Assembly: GCA_009731375.1 (NCBI GenBank)
Contig: BJOX01000291.1
Location: forward strand, 183,477 to 224,596
Direction of reading: 5' to 3'
Origin: Paulinella micropora
Lineage: Eukaryota > Cercozoa > Imbricatea > Euglyphida
DNA: 41,120 nt
The notes beneath the pieces are model-generated. The model was not told where the DNA came from. It was given only the letters and a program-made list of their open reading frames with translations, and searched no databases. Of the stretch, positions 28,402 through 38,766 are shown one piece after another; the first letter of the stretch is position 1; every line of letters starts with the position of its first letter. Made by a program: the position numbers and the translations under genes.

Positions 28402-29051
28402 AGCGCCGGGGACAGGAAACAACTCGGCCGGGGGGAGGACCCGAGCTTCTTCTTCTCTGTCAGTCAGTTTTCAGCCANNNNNNNNNNCTCGCCCCCTCCC
28501 CCCTCTGCGTGCTCCGGCCACGGCCTGCCCGCGGCCAGCCCCCCGCCGCCCGGGGGCGGGGAGGGGGTGCGGGGCACGCCGTGCCCGCGCGGCACCCCGC
28601 CAGGCCCGTCTGCGGCCGCCCCCTTCCCGCCCCCCTCCCCCGGCGTGGCGTTGGGAGTGGAGGAGGGGGGGAGGAAGAAACAGAGCCAGACCCACGCTCC
28701 AGCAGCCAGCGCCCCCCCTCCCCTCGCTCGCGCACGCGCCCGGAGGCCCGCCACGCTCGCGGGCGTGGCGCGCGTGGGCGGACAGGACGGGGCACGGGCG
28801 CGTGTGCTGGCGCGGGGTGACAGGGACTGTGGCGCGCGCCGGGGGGGCGCCCTCGGCCCACACGGGGGGTGCCCGCCCCCTTGGCGCGCGCGCATGGGGG
28901 CGGCGCGTGCCGGGGGCTAGGGGGCGCTTTCCCCCTCCGCGCGCGCCAAGGGGAGGGGGCGCGCCGTCCCCCCGTTCGGTAGCCGTCCGGATCAAGTGGT
29001 TGCACAAAGTCGGTTCTGGCCAACCTCGTACAGCGCCTAGCCTGCCTTAAT
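28402..29051. promoter_or_regulatory. Divergent intergenic region with 10-N gap
   Basis: About 650 bp between the divergent starts of the F-box/LRR and RING genes, so it should hold both promoters. It is extremely GC-rich and has Ns at 28478-28487. It shows no TATA box. Overlapping open frames on both strands are composition artefacts. Confidence 0.5.
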
Positions 29052-31133
29052 ATGTTGCCCCTTCACCAGCCTACTACCGCGGCCGCCGGCGCCAACGTCC
29101 CTGCCGACGCCGCGCCGCCCGCGCCCACACCCCTCGAGCAGGGCTGGGAGAGCCTCTTGCAGGGTGTCCTGGAGGAGCGTTGGTCCCCGGCACAGGCGCA
29201 CAAGCTCCAGTACTACCTGCACAGCGGCAGCCTCGAGACCGGTGGCCTGCAGGTGTGGAAGACCCTGGTCGCTACCTTGCTCCCACGGCGCGAAGAGGAA
29301 GCGCTGCTGTTTTGCTTGCGCGCAGCACGCGCCAAGGTGCGAGACGCGATCGGTCTGCTGCGCGAGTGGAGCCAGGAAAAGCTGGCCGAGTGGGACGGCG
29401 CCGTGGCACTGGGTACGGAGCTGGGGCTGGCGGTGGTCCAGAGCCCGTGCAACCCGGCCGTGTGCCAGCAAGTGGAACGCTTCATCGACGGGGCACCGGC
29501 GTCCGAGCTCGGGAGAATGGCCTGCGCACAGGCGGCGCCCGAAGTTTTCCTCGAACTGCTCCAGGGCCCCGACACCGAGCTGGCCGCCTCGGGCGGCCGG
29601 CTGCTGGCGCGCGTGAGGCTCAACAGCCTGTCGCCCATGGCGTTCGCCCTGGCCTGGCTGCGGCTGCTGGCGGTGGCGACACTGCTGTGGTCGAGGGCCC
29701 TGGCCAGGTCTGCCTCGGAGCGCACGCTGCGCTCCTTGCTGGCGGGCCTGCGGGCCCGGCGCGGCGCGGCCAGGAAGCGGGCCGCGTCCAGGTTCCCCTT
29801 GGAGCTGCTGTTGGCGGACATACTGGATGAATTGCGCGTGCCCCTGGCCGAGCCGAACGTGGCCGACGCACGCCGGGTGATAGCCATCCTGCGCGCCGCG
29901 CTGCTCCAGTCGCAGCCCGAGGACTTTCGGCCGATCTTCCTGGACGCCGGGGCTTTGCTGCACTCTCGCAGCCTGGTCTGGCCGGTGGCGGCGGTCCTGC
30001 TCAGGTCCCCCTTGCTCTTGCACACTTTCCTGGGGCTGGGCACCCCGGTGTACCAGCCGCCCTTGCCCTTCGAACTGCGGAGCCAGACGGTGCTCGAAGT
30101 ACTCTGCACGGGCTTGTGCGCCGAATACCCGTGCGTGAAGATGGCGAGCGAGGACTTTGCCGCGGTGTGGCTGATGCTCGATGTCCTCGCCCACTACGGC
30201 GCGGACCCGGCGTGCGAATGGCTCGGCGAGCAGAACGCCTACGCTGCGCAGTGCATGGGTGTGCGGTGGTGGCGCCTCAAGGCCCGGCTACGGGCCCGGG
30301 GGCTCCCCAGCCCGGCCTCGGCCGTGGACCTGTTGCGGACCATCGAACGCGCCGCCCGGCTCATCGTCCACGAGCCCCCGGCCGAGCCTCAGCGCGACGA
30401 GCCTCAGCGCGACGAGCCCCCGGCCGCGCCACCGGCCGCGCCCCGGCGCGACGGGCCGCCCGCCGTGCCGGGGGCCGCAGCGTCCTCCCAACCGCTGGGC
30501 TCGCTGCTGCGCCGTGACCAGCCCTACCTCGCGCCGTCCCTGCCCGGGGGGGAGAATCCGCCGGGCCCGGCCCTGGGCGCGCTGCTGGAGGCAGGCGCCG
30601 GACAGGCCTGGCCCCACGGCTCCCGCGGGACGGACGGGGCCCCGGCGCAGCGCGAGACGGCACCGGCACCCGACCGGGCACCGGCCGGCCGCGCTTCCAG
30701 CCCCTTGCAGTCCGTGCTGGAGAGGGGCAAAAGGCTGCGCACCTGCAACAAGAGGCTGGCCCGCGAACAGAAGAGATTACAGTCCGAGGTGGACAGGCTG
30801 ACCTCCCAGCACGAGACACTTAGCCGCCGCGGCCAAGAGCTCCGGGCCGAACAGGCGGACTTGCTCGGCGCCCTCAAGGGCCTGCGGAGGGCACGGCTCG
30901 GGCTGGCCGCCGACGTCGCGGCCGCGCAGGCCACCCTACAGCGGCTGCGGCAGGCCGCCGAGCAGCAAGAGCCCCCACGGGCTCGGACCTGTGACATTTG
31001 CGAAGAGGGCCCCCGGCCCCTGGTCGTGTTCGTCCCCTGCGGCCACGCCCGCGCGTGTGGCGAGTGTGCGGCAGGAATGCGCGAATGTCCCTTCTGCCGG
31101 CGGGACATCCAGACCCTGGTGGTGCCGATCTAG
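29052..31133 (+). CDS. Protein with coiled coil and C-terminal RING finger (693 aa)
   Basis: Intact ORF, ATG at 29052, TAG at 31131. Residues of about 30-420 are largely helical with no family I recognise. Residues of about 425-560 are Pro/Ala-rich and disordered in appearance, with a short RDEPQ repeat. About 565-640 is a likely coiled coil. The last 47 residues are a C3HC4 RING: C647-x2-C650-x12-C663-x-H665-x3-C669-x2-C672-x6-C679-x2-C682, the compact C-terminal type seen in IAP, MIB and related E3 ubiquitin ligases. No BIR domain is seen. The E3 role is inferred from the RING. The neighbouring F-box gene is also ubiquitin-linked. ATTAAA follows about 30 bp after the stop. Confidence 0.85.
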   Translation: MLPLHQPTTAAAGANVPADAAPPAPTPLEQGWESLLQGVLEERWSPAQAHKLQYYLHSGSLETGGLQVWKTLVATLLPRREEEALLFCLRAARAKVRDAIGLLREWSQEKLAEWDGAVALGTELGLAVVQSPCNPAVCQQVERFIDGAPASELGRMACAQAAPEVFLELLQGPDTELAASGGRLLARVRLNSLSPMAFALAWLRLLAVATLLWSRALARSASERTLRSLLAGLRARRGAARKRAASRFPLELLLADILDELRVPLAEPNVADARRVIAILRAALLQSQPEDFRPIFLDAGALLHSRSLVWPVAAVLLRSPLLLHTFLGLGTPVYQPPLPFELRSQTVLEVLCTGLCAEYPCVKMASEDFAAVWLMLDVLAHYGADPACEWLGEQNAYAAQCMGVRWWRLKARLRARGLPSPASAVDLLRTIERAARLIVHEPPAEPQRDEPQRDEPPAAPPAAPRRDGPPAVPGAAASSQPLGSLLRRDQPYLAPSLPGGENPPGPALGALLEAGAGQAWPHGSRGTDGAPAQRETAPAPDRAPAGRASSPLQSVLERGKRLRTCNKRLAREQKRLQSEVDRLTSQHETLSRRGQELRAEQADLLGALKGLRRARLGLAADVAAAQATLQRLRQAAEQQEPPRARTCDICEEGPRPLVVFVPCGHARACGECAAGMRECPFCRRDIQTLVVPI

Positions 31134-31269
31134 GCAAGTCAGGGCCGTCGCCGTGTGCCTAAAATTAAAACAAAGTTTGCCTGTCTCTGCTGCCGGCTTA
31201 CCGGTCCTGGAGGGGGGAAATTCGCCGGGGCGCCCGGGATTGACTTGAAGAAAGCGCCTGGACATTTAA
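31134..31269. other. Short convergent intergenic region
   Basis: 136 bp between the stop of the RING gene and the last possible stop of the LRR pseudogene. Only a polyA-like ATTAAA (about 31163) is noted. Confidence 0.6.
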
Positions 31270-33790
31270 CTACTTGGGGAACAGCTCGACCGGGTGGAAC
31301 CTCTCCCCCAGCTCCGCGGTCTGTAGTGCCAGCGCCTCCCTTTGCCGGGCCAGCGCCTGCTCGTCCGTTGTATCCGGCTCGTAGTATCAGTAAATGTCTA
31401 CCGGAACCAAGCCCCGCTCTTTTCTAGCCCGGTCGAAGTCCGCCAGGAGCCGGTACCACTCGGGGTCCGGTTTCTCCAGCACAAAGATAATTTCCTCAGG
31501 CTCTTGACCTCCGCCACCAGCTCCACCAGGACGATCCCGTCGAACCAGCTAGCCTCTCTGCTTGTGCCCAGCGTCACGTCTAGCTCCTGCAAAGGTGGCC
31601 GGAGCAGTGCCCGCAGCTGGCGATACGAGAGGTAGGTATAGTTTATCGTCAGGTGGGTTAGTGCTCGCATCCACGGTATCGCTCCCTTGACCACGTCGAA
31701 TCCAGCGAGGCTGAGCTTCTCCACCGTCGCCAGGCGTGCCCAAGCGGTCGTCGACACCTCTATGCGCCGGTATCTTGACTGAGCGGTAACACCGGTGGCG
31801 CTTAAGGCTACCTCCCGCAGAGTGGTTGATCCTGGCGGGATGAACACACACAAAAAGTCGGACAGCTGCACCAGCTCTGGACCCCGCGTCGCCAAAGACA
31901 AGACCTCAAGCTTCTCAAGCTTCTTCAGAGCGGGCCAGCCATGAGCACCACCCTCGAGCAGGCTAGGCCTACCAAGCCGTCAGCCGGAGCTGGGTCAGCT
32001 CTCGGCAGAGCCCGACCCCCGCGTACAGTCTTGCCACCCGTTGCTGCTCTTGCCGGGCCTGGGCCTCAGTCCTTGGCCAGCCAGTAACCTCGAACTTGAA
32101 CGTCTGCAGGGTTTGACGAGAGCAGGCGAGCGCTCTCTCCGCAAATTCACACAGGGACTCGGTTTCCCCGCCGGCGAGGCACAGCTCCGACAACGGCTCG
32201 AACCTTTGGTCCCAGGAGGGTAGCCCGCCGCACGCACTCAGCGTCAGTGCGCCGCCCGCCGGGAGCTGCAGGAGCAGCCGCCGGGGGGGAGCTTGGCAGT
32301 CCTCCAGCACCAGCCTGCTTGGCCGTGGCAGTGCAGCTTTGTCGACTTCTGCTGGCTGATCTGGATATTTCTTCCAGTCTAGGTCCGAGAGGGTCAGTTC
32401 CTCCACGCTCGGGGGCGCTTGGTACCACCGCCAGGCAGGGGCGTCGTCGTAGCCGTAGTCTAGGTGCAAGCTACGGATTCGCAGCGAGGATAGCCGCGCC
32501 AGCTCCTCCTGGGTTGAGGCCTGGCCGATGCAGTTTATTCGCACCGAAGCGAGGGGGGGACTTCCGTCGGGCCGGCGGTGTGCCACGTCGAGGAGCAAGC
32601 GGCAGTTCCGGTCAAAGTTACGCGAGAAAAAGGACCACCGCGAGTGGCACGCCAGCTGTGACCAAGGCACCTTGCCCCAGCTCTCGTCCTCGTCGTCCAA
32701 GGCGAAAATGTTGGTGCTATCGAACGTGAGCGTGACGTCAGCGGGGATGGCTAACTCAGTGTCCCACTTGAACTCGTCTAGGTGCCCCAGGTACTCTAGT
32801 CGTTGCTGCTTAGTGGCTTCCCGGTCTCCCAGCTCTCGCATCCTTCGTTCTTCGAGTGTGCCAACCCCAAACACGGCCAGCAACACCTTCAGGTTTGCTT
32901 CCTTGGCCTCGGCCAGAGGGGTGCACAGGCTTCTGGGCCCGCCGAACCACATGGACCGCTTACAGTCGCAAGCTGAAGAAGCTGTTCTCGTAAACCACAC
33001 GGGGGTCTTGCTGTCTAGCAACTCTTGTAGCTGCGGCCCGGAAAGCCTGCTCTTGTTGAATTCGAGCACCACCGCCGAGGGAAGCTTCTTCCGCTCCCTA
33101 CGAGCATTGAGGGTGGCCAGCGACGTGATCCACTCATCGGACTCGCCGTGAGTGCGCTTGCACAGGCGGAGCCTTTGTAGTCCCGGCAGCGCGGCTAGGC
33201 GACGCTGGACGAGGCTTTCGGTCAGCCAAAGACCCTCGTCGACGTCGAGCTTCTCCAGCTTACTTTCCCTCGTGGGCGCAAACAGCTGCCGCTGCAGCTC
33301 GTAGCCCAGCCGGCCAAGGCGTACCAACCGCAGGCTCGATAGCTTCGGCGGTGTAGGAGCGTCGGAAAGACTGCCAAAGCCCCCTAGCGTCAAGCGTGTC
33401 AGGCTCTTCATTTGTGCCCACACTGCTGAGTCGGCCACGAGCTCGCAGCGCCGCGAAGATCTCGCCAGGTGGATGGCTAATTCTTCTAGCCCGCCCACCT
33501 GACACCAGCCTTGCAACAAGTCCAACAGCCGCAGTTGACTGGAGGCCCCCCCTCCGGCTCCTTCCTCCTCGATGACGTAGATCCGCAGTCTCCGGAGGCC
33601 AGGCCAACAAGGCAGACGCTTCTGCTCAAGCAGGTCTGCCGCCGCGATAGATAGAGTGCAGGACTTAAGTTTCTGGCAGGCGCGGATCCTCGCCTTCAGC
33701 TTTTGTCGCGCCGTGGCAGACGAGTAAGTATACAGGAGCACTAGGCTTTGCAGAGTCACTCGGCAGTTGCCTAGGCTTTGCAGAGTCACC
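31270..33790 (-). pseudogene. Leucine-rich-repeat protein gene, decayed
   Basis: A long LRR-like reading on the minus strand (LTRLTLGGFGSLS, LQRLRLCKR, VEELTLSDLDW, LRIRSLHLDYG, VEKLSLAGFDV, LQELDVTLG) is interrupted several times. There is a frame change near 31970 (LRLTA | GRPSLLEGGAHGW), another near 31490 (VKSL | EEIIFVLEKPDPEW), and an in-frame TGA at 31389-31387, after which 38 protein-like codons (YYEPDTTDEQAL...) run to TAG at 31270. The 5' end is unclear: the LRR reading begins beside a duplicated 19-bp segment (33743 and 33770) and I find no good start. No F-box is seen in what remains. Confidence 0.7.
33743..33789. repeat. Short direct duplication between the LRR and repeat genes
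   Basis: CTAGGCTTTGCAGAGTCAC occurs twice with 27-bp spacing (33743 and 33770) at the head-to-head boundary of the two genes. It is possibly a rearrangement scar. Confidence 0.75.
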
Positions 33791-33825
33791 GGACGAAGAG
33801 GTCGCCCCGGCCGTGCCTGTGTCAG

Positions 33826-35379
33826 ATGCCGCCCCCCCCCACCTACACAGATGCCGACGCCGAGTCCCTCCGGGAGGCTCTCAGGGATGCCAAGGTGCCC
33901 CCCGCAAAGGTTCCCAAGGACTTGGAGAAGGTGTTTTCTCATCCCTTCAAGGGAGAGGCTAAGACTGCGGCGAAGGCTCTGCGGCCGCTGCTGCTGGCTT
34001 GGCTGCGAACGAAACGTCCGCGAGGACCCTTGGCGCCTGCCAACGAGGATCACCTGCGGCAGGTCAGCGGATCCAACCTGGCCAGAGTGCTCACGCTGCT
34101 GCAAGAGTCGCAAACAGTGTCAAGCGCGGCCCCCGCGGTTCCGGTAGTGACAGGCTCCTCCCCTGCGAGCGCGACCGAGCAGGCGGCGGTGGCGACGACG
34201 ACCACCTCGAAGCCGGCGGTCAATCTGTCTCCGGCGGTGACCGGTAGGGCGACCAGATCGAAGACGGTGAGCAGGGCTGACTCCCCGGCAGTGAAAACCG
34301 GTCTCGTTCCGGCAAGTGTAGTGGCAGCCGTCGCAGCGACCGACACAAAGTTGCCAGCGGCGGCGGCCGGTGCCTCGGGGACGGCGGCCGATCCCTCGGG
34401 GACGGCGGCCGATCCCTCGGGGACGGCGGCCGATCCCTCGGGGACGGGTGCCGATCCCTCGGGGACGGCGGCCGATCCCTCGGCGGCGGCCGATCCCTCG
34501 GGGACGGCGGCCGATCCCTCGGGGACGGGTGCCGATCCCTCGGGGACGGGTGCCGATCCCTCGGGGACGGCGGCCGATCCCTCGGGGACGGCGGCCGATC
34601 CCTCGGCGGCGGCCGATCCCTCGGGGACGGCGGCCGATCCCTCGGGGACGGCGGCCGATCCCTCGGGGACGGCTGCCGATCCCTCGGGGACGGCGGCCGA
34701 TCCCTCGGGGACGGCGGCCGATCCCTCGGGGACGGCGGCCGATCCCTCGGGGACGGCGGCCGATCCCTCGGGGACGGCGGCCGATCCCTCGGGGACGGCG
34801 GCCGATCCCTCGGGGACGGCGGCCGATCCCTCGGGGACGGCGGCCGATCCCTCGGGGACGGCGGCCGATCCCTCGGGGACGGCGGCCGATCCCTCGGGGA
34901 CGGCGGCCGATCCCTCGGGGACGGCGGCCGATCCCTCGGGGACGGCGGCCGATCCCTCGGGGACGGCGGCCGATCCCTCGGGGACGGCGGCCGATCCCTC
35001 GGGGACGGCGGCCGATCCCTCGGGGACGGCGGCCGATCCCTCGGGGACGGCGGCCGATCCCTCGGGGACGGCGGCCGATCCCTCGGGGACGGCGGCCGAT
35101 CCCTCGGGGACGGCGGCCGATCCCTCGGGGACGGCGGCCGATCCCTCGGGGACGGCGGCCGATCCCTCGGGGACGGCGGCCGATCCCTCGGGGACGGCGG
35201 CCGATCCCTCGGGGACGGCGGCCGGTGCCTCGGGGACGGGTGCCGATCCCTCGGGGACGGCGGTCGGCCGCCTGCCGGCGGTTGTGGCGGCAACCGACAC
35301 AGCGACCGACACAAAGTCGGCGCTGAACTCGGCAGAGGCTTTTGTAGTACAGGCCCGTCAGCTGTTTTCCGACTGGTAA
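33826..35379 (+). CDS. Protein with about 40 GTAADPS tandem repeats (517 aa)
   Basis: ATG at 33826 (MPPPPTYTDADAESLREALR), TAA at 35377. The first 100 residues form a compact, charged, helical-looking segment with no recognised family (VPKDLEKVFSHPFKGEAK...). A Ser/Thr/Ala-rich linker follows, then a 7-residue repeat GTAADPS with GTGADPS and AAADPS variants, and a short tail VQARQLFSDW. The repeat DNA unit is 21 bp and is stop-free in several frames on both strands, so the ORF length there is not itself evidence. The non-repetitive N-terminus is the better support. The stop lies just beside the family-B pol remnant. Confidence 0.55.
   Translation: MPPPPTYTDADAESLREALRDAKVPPAKVPKDLEKVFSHPFKGEAKTAAKALRPLLLAWLRTKRPRGPLAPANEDHLRQVSGSNLARVLTLLQESQTVSSAAPAVPVVTGSSPASATEQAAVATTTTSKPAVNLSPAVTGRATRSKTVSRADSPAVKTGLVPASVVAAVAATDTKLPAAAAGASGTAADPSGTAADPSGTAADPSGTGADPSGTAADPSAAADPSGTAADPSGTGADPSGTGADPSGTAADPSGTAADPSAAADPSGTAADPSGTAADPSGTAADPSGTAADPSGTAADPSGTAADPSGTAADPSGTAADPSGTAADPSGTAADPSGTAADPSGTAADPSGTAADPSGTAADPSGTAADPSGTAADPSGTAADPSGTAADPSGTAADPSGTAADPSGTAADPSGTAADPSGTAADPSGTAADPSGTAADPSGTAADPSGTAADPSGTAADPSGTAAGASGTGADPSGTAVGRLPAVVAATDTATDTKSALNSAEAFVVQARQLFSDW
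34376..35250. repeat. 21-bp GC-rich minisatellite (about 40 units)
   Basis: Unit GACGGCGGCCGATCCCTCGGG in tandem. Variants with GGGTGCC occur near the left end, and two units are shortened to 18 bp. The right two thirds are almost perfectly uniform, indicating recent expansion. Confidence 0.95.
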
Positions 35380-38300
35380 GAGAGTTTGTCTCAAGGTTAA
35401 CATGGACAAGTGCCAGTTTGCCACTCGACAGGTTACATACCTAGGATATGATATCTCGAACGGGACGGTAGCGATTGCGGCTAAGAAGAGGGATGCTGTG
35501 GAAGGCATTAAACGGCCTCAGACGCGGTCGGAGTTGTTCTCCTTCATTTCGCTTGCGCAATATTACAGTTCTTTCCGAATTGGTCAGATACGGTTAAGCC
35601 GTTTAGGGGAGCTGTACTTGAAAGGCGATATACGAGAATGGACGCCTAAACAGGAGGAGACGTTCGAGTTCATTAAGGAAATGTTGACTCGTGATCCCAA
35701 GTTTAACAAGGATTGCATCTTGATGATGCCGGATGTGGATAAACAGTATGTGCTGGACACCGATGCGTCTAAGTACGCGGTCGGAGCGGTCCTACAGCAA
35801 TACGATGATAGAGGGGTCTTACGGCCGATCATGTACTTGAGCCGGAAGCTCAATAAGGCAGAACAGAACTACTGTACGAGGCAGAGGGAGGCCTTGGCGG
35901 TAGTTTGGTCGTTTATAAGGCTCAGGGAATACTTATGGGGGTCACGGGATATCATGGTAAGGACGGACCACCATAACCTTATGTGGTTGATGACGAACGA
36001 TTGCACGGGCAGGCTGGCCAGCTGGCAGGCCTTGCTGTCGTGTATGACTTCACCGTCAAATATATTCCCGGCAAGAAGAATATTGTCGCAGACTCATTGT
36101 CGAGGGTCAATTGCTCAACTCCATCCGCATGTCTGGCTGCGATGCAGCAGATGGACGAGTTCGAGGGCTTGGCGTTGAGGAAGGATCAAAAGGATATCTT
36201 GCAGGCGAACATGATCTTCTATGCCAACAAGGCTCACCCGGGGTCTAGCCGAAAGGAGGCTCGGGTGATGGAGGCAAAAAAGGGGAATACAGGAGGTCAT
36301 GATGTCTCAGTTGGAACGGGAGGTTGGCCAAGCAGAGTGCTGTAGGGAGCACTTTGCGGAGGAGGCCGTGCAACGCCTGAAGGAATATGAGGCCGATAAG
36401 GCCGCTATTCTGGATGAGGATAAGGCGGAGCATGAGTGCTACTGTTGCCAAGCGCACGCGGCACCGGCCGTCCGAACCCACGTGGAAGACCCGGGCGTGG
36501 AAGCGGCTCCAAAGCCGGAGGTGACCTCAATAGAGCCGGTGGGGGCTTCGGAGGGGTCGGGGCCGGATTCCAGGCCTAAAGTGGGAATCCAGGTAGAGGA
36601 CGGTACAGTGCGTATCGCGTCGGTAGAGGCATGGAGACAGTGCCAGAGGGCCGATGAACAGTACAAGGGCTTGATCCGGTACTTTCTGGCAAAGGACGAG
36701 CTGTTGCTGACGGAGAAGATCGGGTCACAGCTCAAGACTCTTGCATGGCGGGATGGTCTCCTGTGGTATATGGGCAAGACGGCGGAGACGGCCAAGAACC
36801 AGGAGAAGTGGTTCTTATGGGTCCCAGCCAAACTGAGACAGATGATCTACGTAGCGTCGCATGTGGTCCCGTTGGTTAATCACCCGGGGGTGCAGAGGAC
36901 GCAGTGGATTATCAAAAGGAGGTTCTGGTGGGAAGGAATGGATAAGTTCATCAAGAAGAGGGTCAAGGGCTGCACGACCTGTCAGTTGAACAAGAAATAC
37001 CCAGTGGAAGGGAAAATTACGGTGGGGAAATTTACATTGCTGGAAAGGCTCTTTGAGTTCCTGCATGTGGACCACGTGGGGCCGTTGCCGCCGGTGGGGC
37101 CGGCGAAGGATAAGTTCTTGATGACGGTCATTGATAGGGCGAGCAATTACGTTTGGGCGATACCGGTGCCTGACACAACGGCAGAGACGACGGCCAGGGA
37201 GCTGATCGATCGAATCCTATGTGTGGTAGGGGTCCCCAAGACGATCTGCTCAGATAAGGGGCCAGCCTTTGACAACGAGCTGATGGAAAGGCTCGCAAAG
37301 TTTTACACCGTACAATCCGAGGGCTAATGGCAAGATTGAGCGGGTGCATAGACCGCTCAAGTCGGCTCTGAGGACCTACTGCAAGAAGAGTCAGCTCTTG
37401 TGGAGAGAGGTGGTCCCGAGCTTTGTTTTCGCTATGAACGCGATGCCGTCGAAGGCTCTTGGAGCGGGGGCGGAATGTAGGTCCCCGTATCAGGTGGTGT
37501 ACGGGCAGGAGCCGGTGATGCCCCAACACTTGGTGTATCAGGATGGACCTGGGCTTATGATGGACGAGGATGAGCTCTGGGGGGTTCGTATGCGTGTCTC
37601 CATGGAGGCCATGCAAGCGGTAAGGCAAGCGAGGCTGGCGGAACAGACCCGTCAGCTGAGCAAAGAACCCTTAGAACAGGACTTGTCTATGGTGAGTATA
37701 AGCCAGGGGACATCGTCATGCTATACCACAGGTTCCGAAAGGCATATCATCTAAGATATTTGTGTACTGGAAGGGGCCTTATCAGGTGGTGCAACAGACG
37801 GGGCCGTTTAACTATCGGATTAGAGGCAGGGGGAAGAACAAGATTGTTAATGTTCGGCGCCTCATCAAGTACGATCCGTTCCTAATGGAGAACGAGACGC
37901 TCCAGGAAGCGCTCGTCAGGGAAAAGGGAGAGTTTCAGGACCCTCCTAAATTGGGAACTGATAAGGAACCCGATGGTGGGAAACCCGGGGACCGGAAGGG
38001 CCAGGAGGGGAAGAAGGCACGGGCCCCTGAAGAGGGCGTCGGCCAAATAGGCTCCAGAGGGCCCGAAGTCGGGGAAAAGGGGTCAGATGCGAGTCGCAAG
38101 CCACCAACGGAGGCGGCGAAGAGGGCGGCAGAAAATGATCTGATCTACTCGGAACCGGGGACTAGGCCGAGTAAGCGTAGGAAGAAGGAGGTGCAGGCGG
38201 AGCCGGAGGGGCCGGTTGGACCCTCGCAGGTGGATGTCAAGCACAAGTTGTGGAAGGAGGGTAATAAGACACTGGGGATGACGTGGGTTTTGGATCAGTT

Positions 38301-38766
38301 CTATCTGGTCAGGCCCCCATCTAGATTCGTTACAAAAGGGGACAAGGATATTCTCCTTGTGATGAAGGTGGTGGGACTGGCTAAGGACTCGAGGAAGACT
38401 CGATCGTCTGAGAGTGCGCTTAGGAACCTTCCGCCTATGCTGCAGTTTTACCGGTCTTGGGATAAGGATACGGAGGAGGACCGGATGTACCGCGAGTATG
38501 TCCCGGTATGGTGGGATGCTGCGAATAGGGAAGTATGGGATGCAAAAATAGATCCAGCCACACGGAAGGGTGACAAGGATCACGAGGCATGGACCATATC
38601 GGCGTGGCCGAGGGGAGTGTTGCATTACCCCTTCGAGTTACACGACGGGCACATCCCGCAGAAGGTTCGGGACATGCTCAAGCAGAGCGGGGTTGACTTG
38701 AGGCTAATCGGGGGTGCAAACGCAACTGAAACGGTGCGGAGGAAGAAGCACCCAAGCCTGAAGTGA
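35380..38766 (+). pseudogene. pol: Family-B pol remnant (late RT, RNase H, integrase, C-terminal domain)
   Basis: Begins abruptly inside RT (LKVNMDKCQFATRQVTYLGY; the catalytic YxDD and everything before it are absent). It continues through RNase H (DTDASKYAVGAVLQQ), integrase zinc region (HVVPLVNHPG...C-x2-C), catalytic D, D and, after a short deletion near 37308, the GKIERV segment. It then runs through the GPY/F-like motif and the same C-terminal domain as family A. At least five breaks are visible, near 36042, 36280, 37308, 37695 and 37730. Codon use is GC-richer than family A. It is the source of the 3' LTR's internal region and cannot encode a working enzyme. Confidence 0.9.

Larger units (their letters stand above)
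25540..35379. other. GC-rich, gene-dense block without visible introns inside the family-B unit
   Basis: Base composition jumps to strongly GC-rich at about 25540 and falls back at about 35380, exactly where the family-B pol remnant begins. Five genes alternate in strand (+,-,+,-,+) with short convergent gaps (88 and 136 bp) and no introns seen, unlike the intron-rich RAP gene in the same window. No retroviral, capsid, ATPase or polymerase gene is seen in it. No duplicated target or inverted repeat was found at its edges. Confidence 0.75.

Noticed and set aside
28460-29023. GC-rich frames of 100-190 codons around the small gap
   Set aside because: They cross Ns, consist of Pro/Arg/Gly-rich composition artefacts in all frames, and fall in the promoter region between two divergent genes.
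31387-31389. Nuclear code with TGA read as Trp
   Set aside because: Family-A pol stops cleanly at TGA with no protein-like sequence after it, and the LRR gene has other disabling changes. One nonsense mutation explains it better.
33826-35379. The GTAADPS gene as the Gag of family B
   Set aside because: It has no Cys-His motif, no similarity to the family-A Gag, a different base composition from the adjoining pol, and no protease or RT continuation.
34050-35508. Long minus-strand frames (repeats of AAVPEGS or RPRGIGR) opposite the GTAADPS gene
   Set aside because: They are shadows of the 21-bp repeat. The non-repetitive flanks on that strand do not look protein-like.
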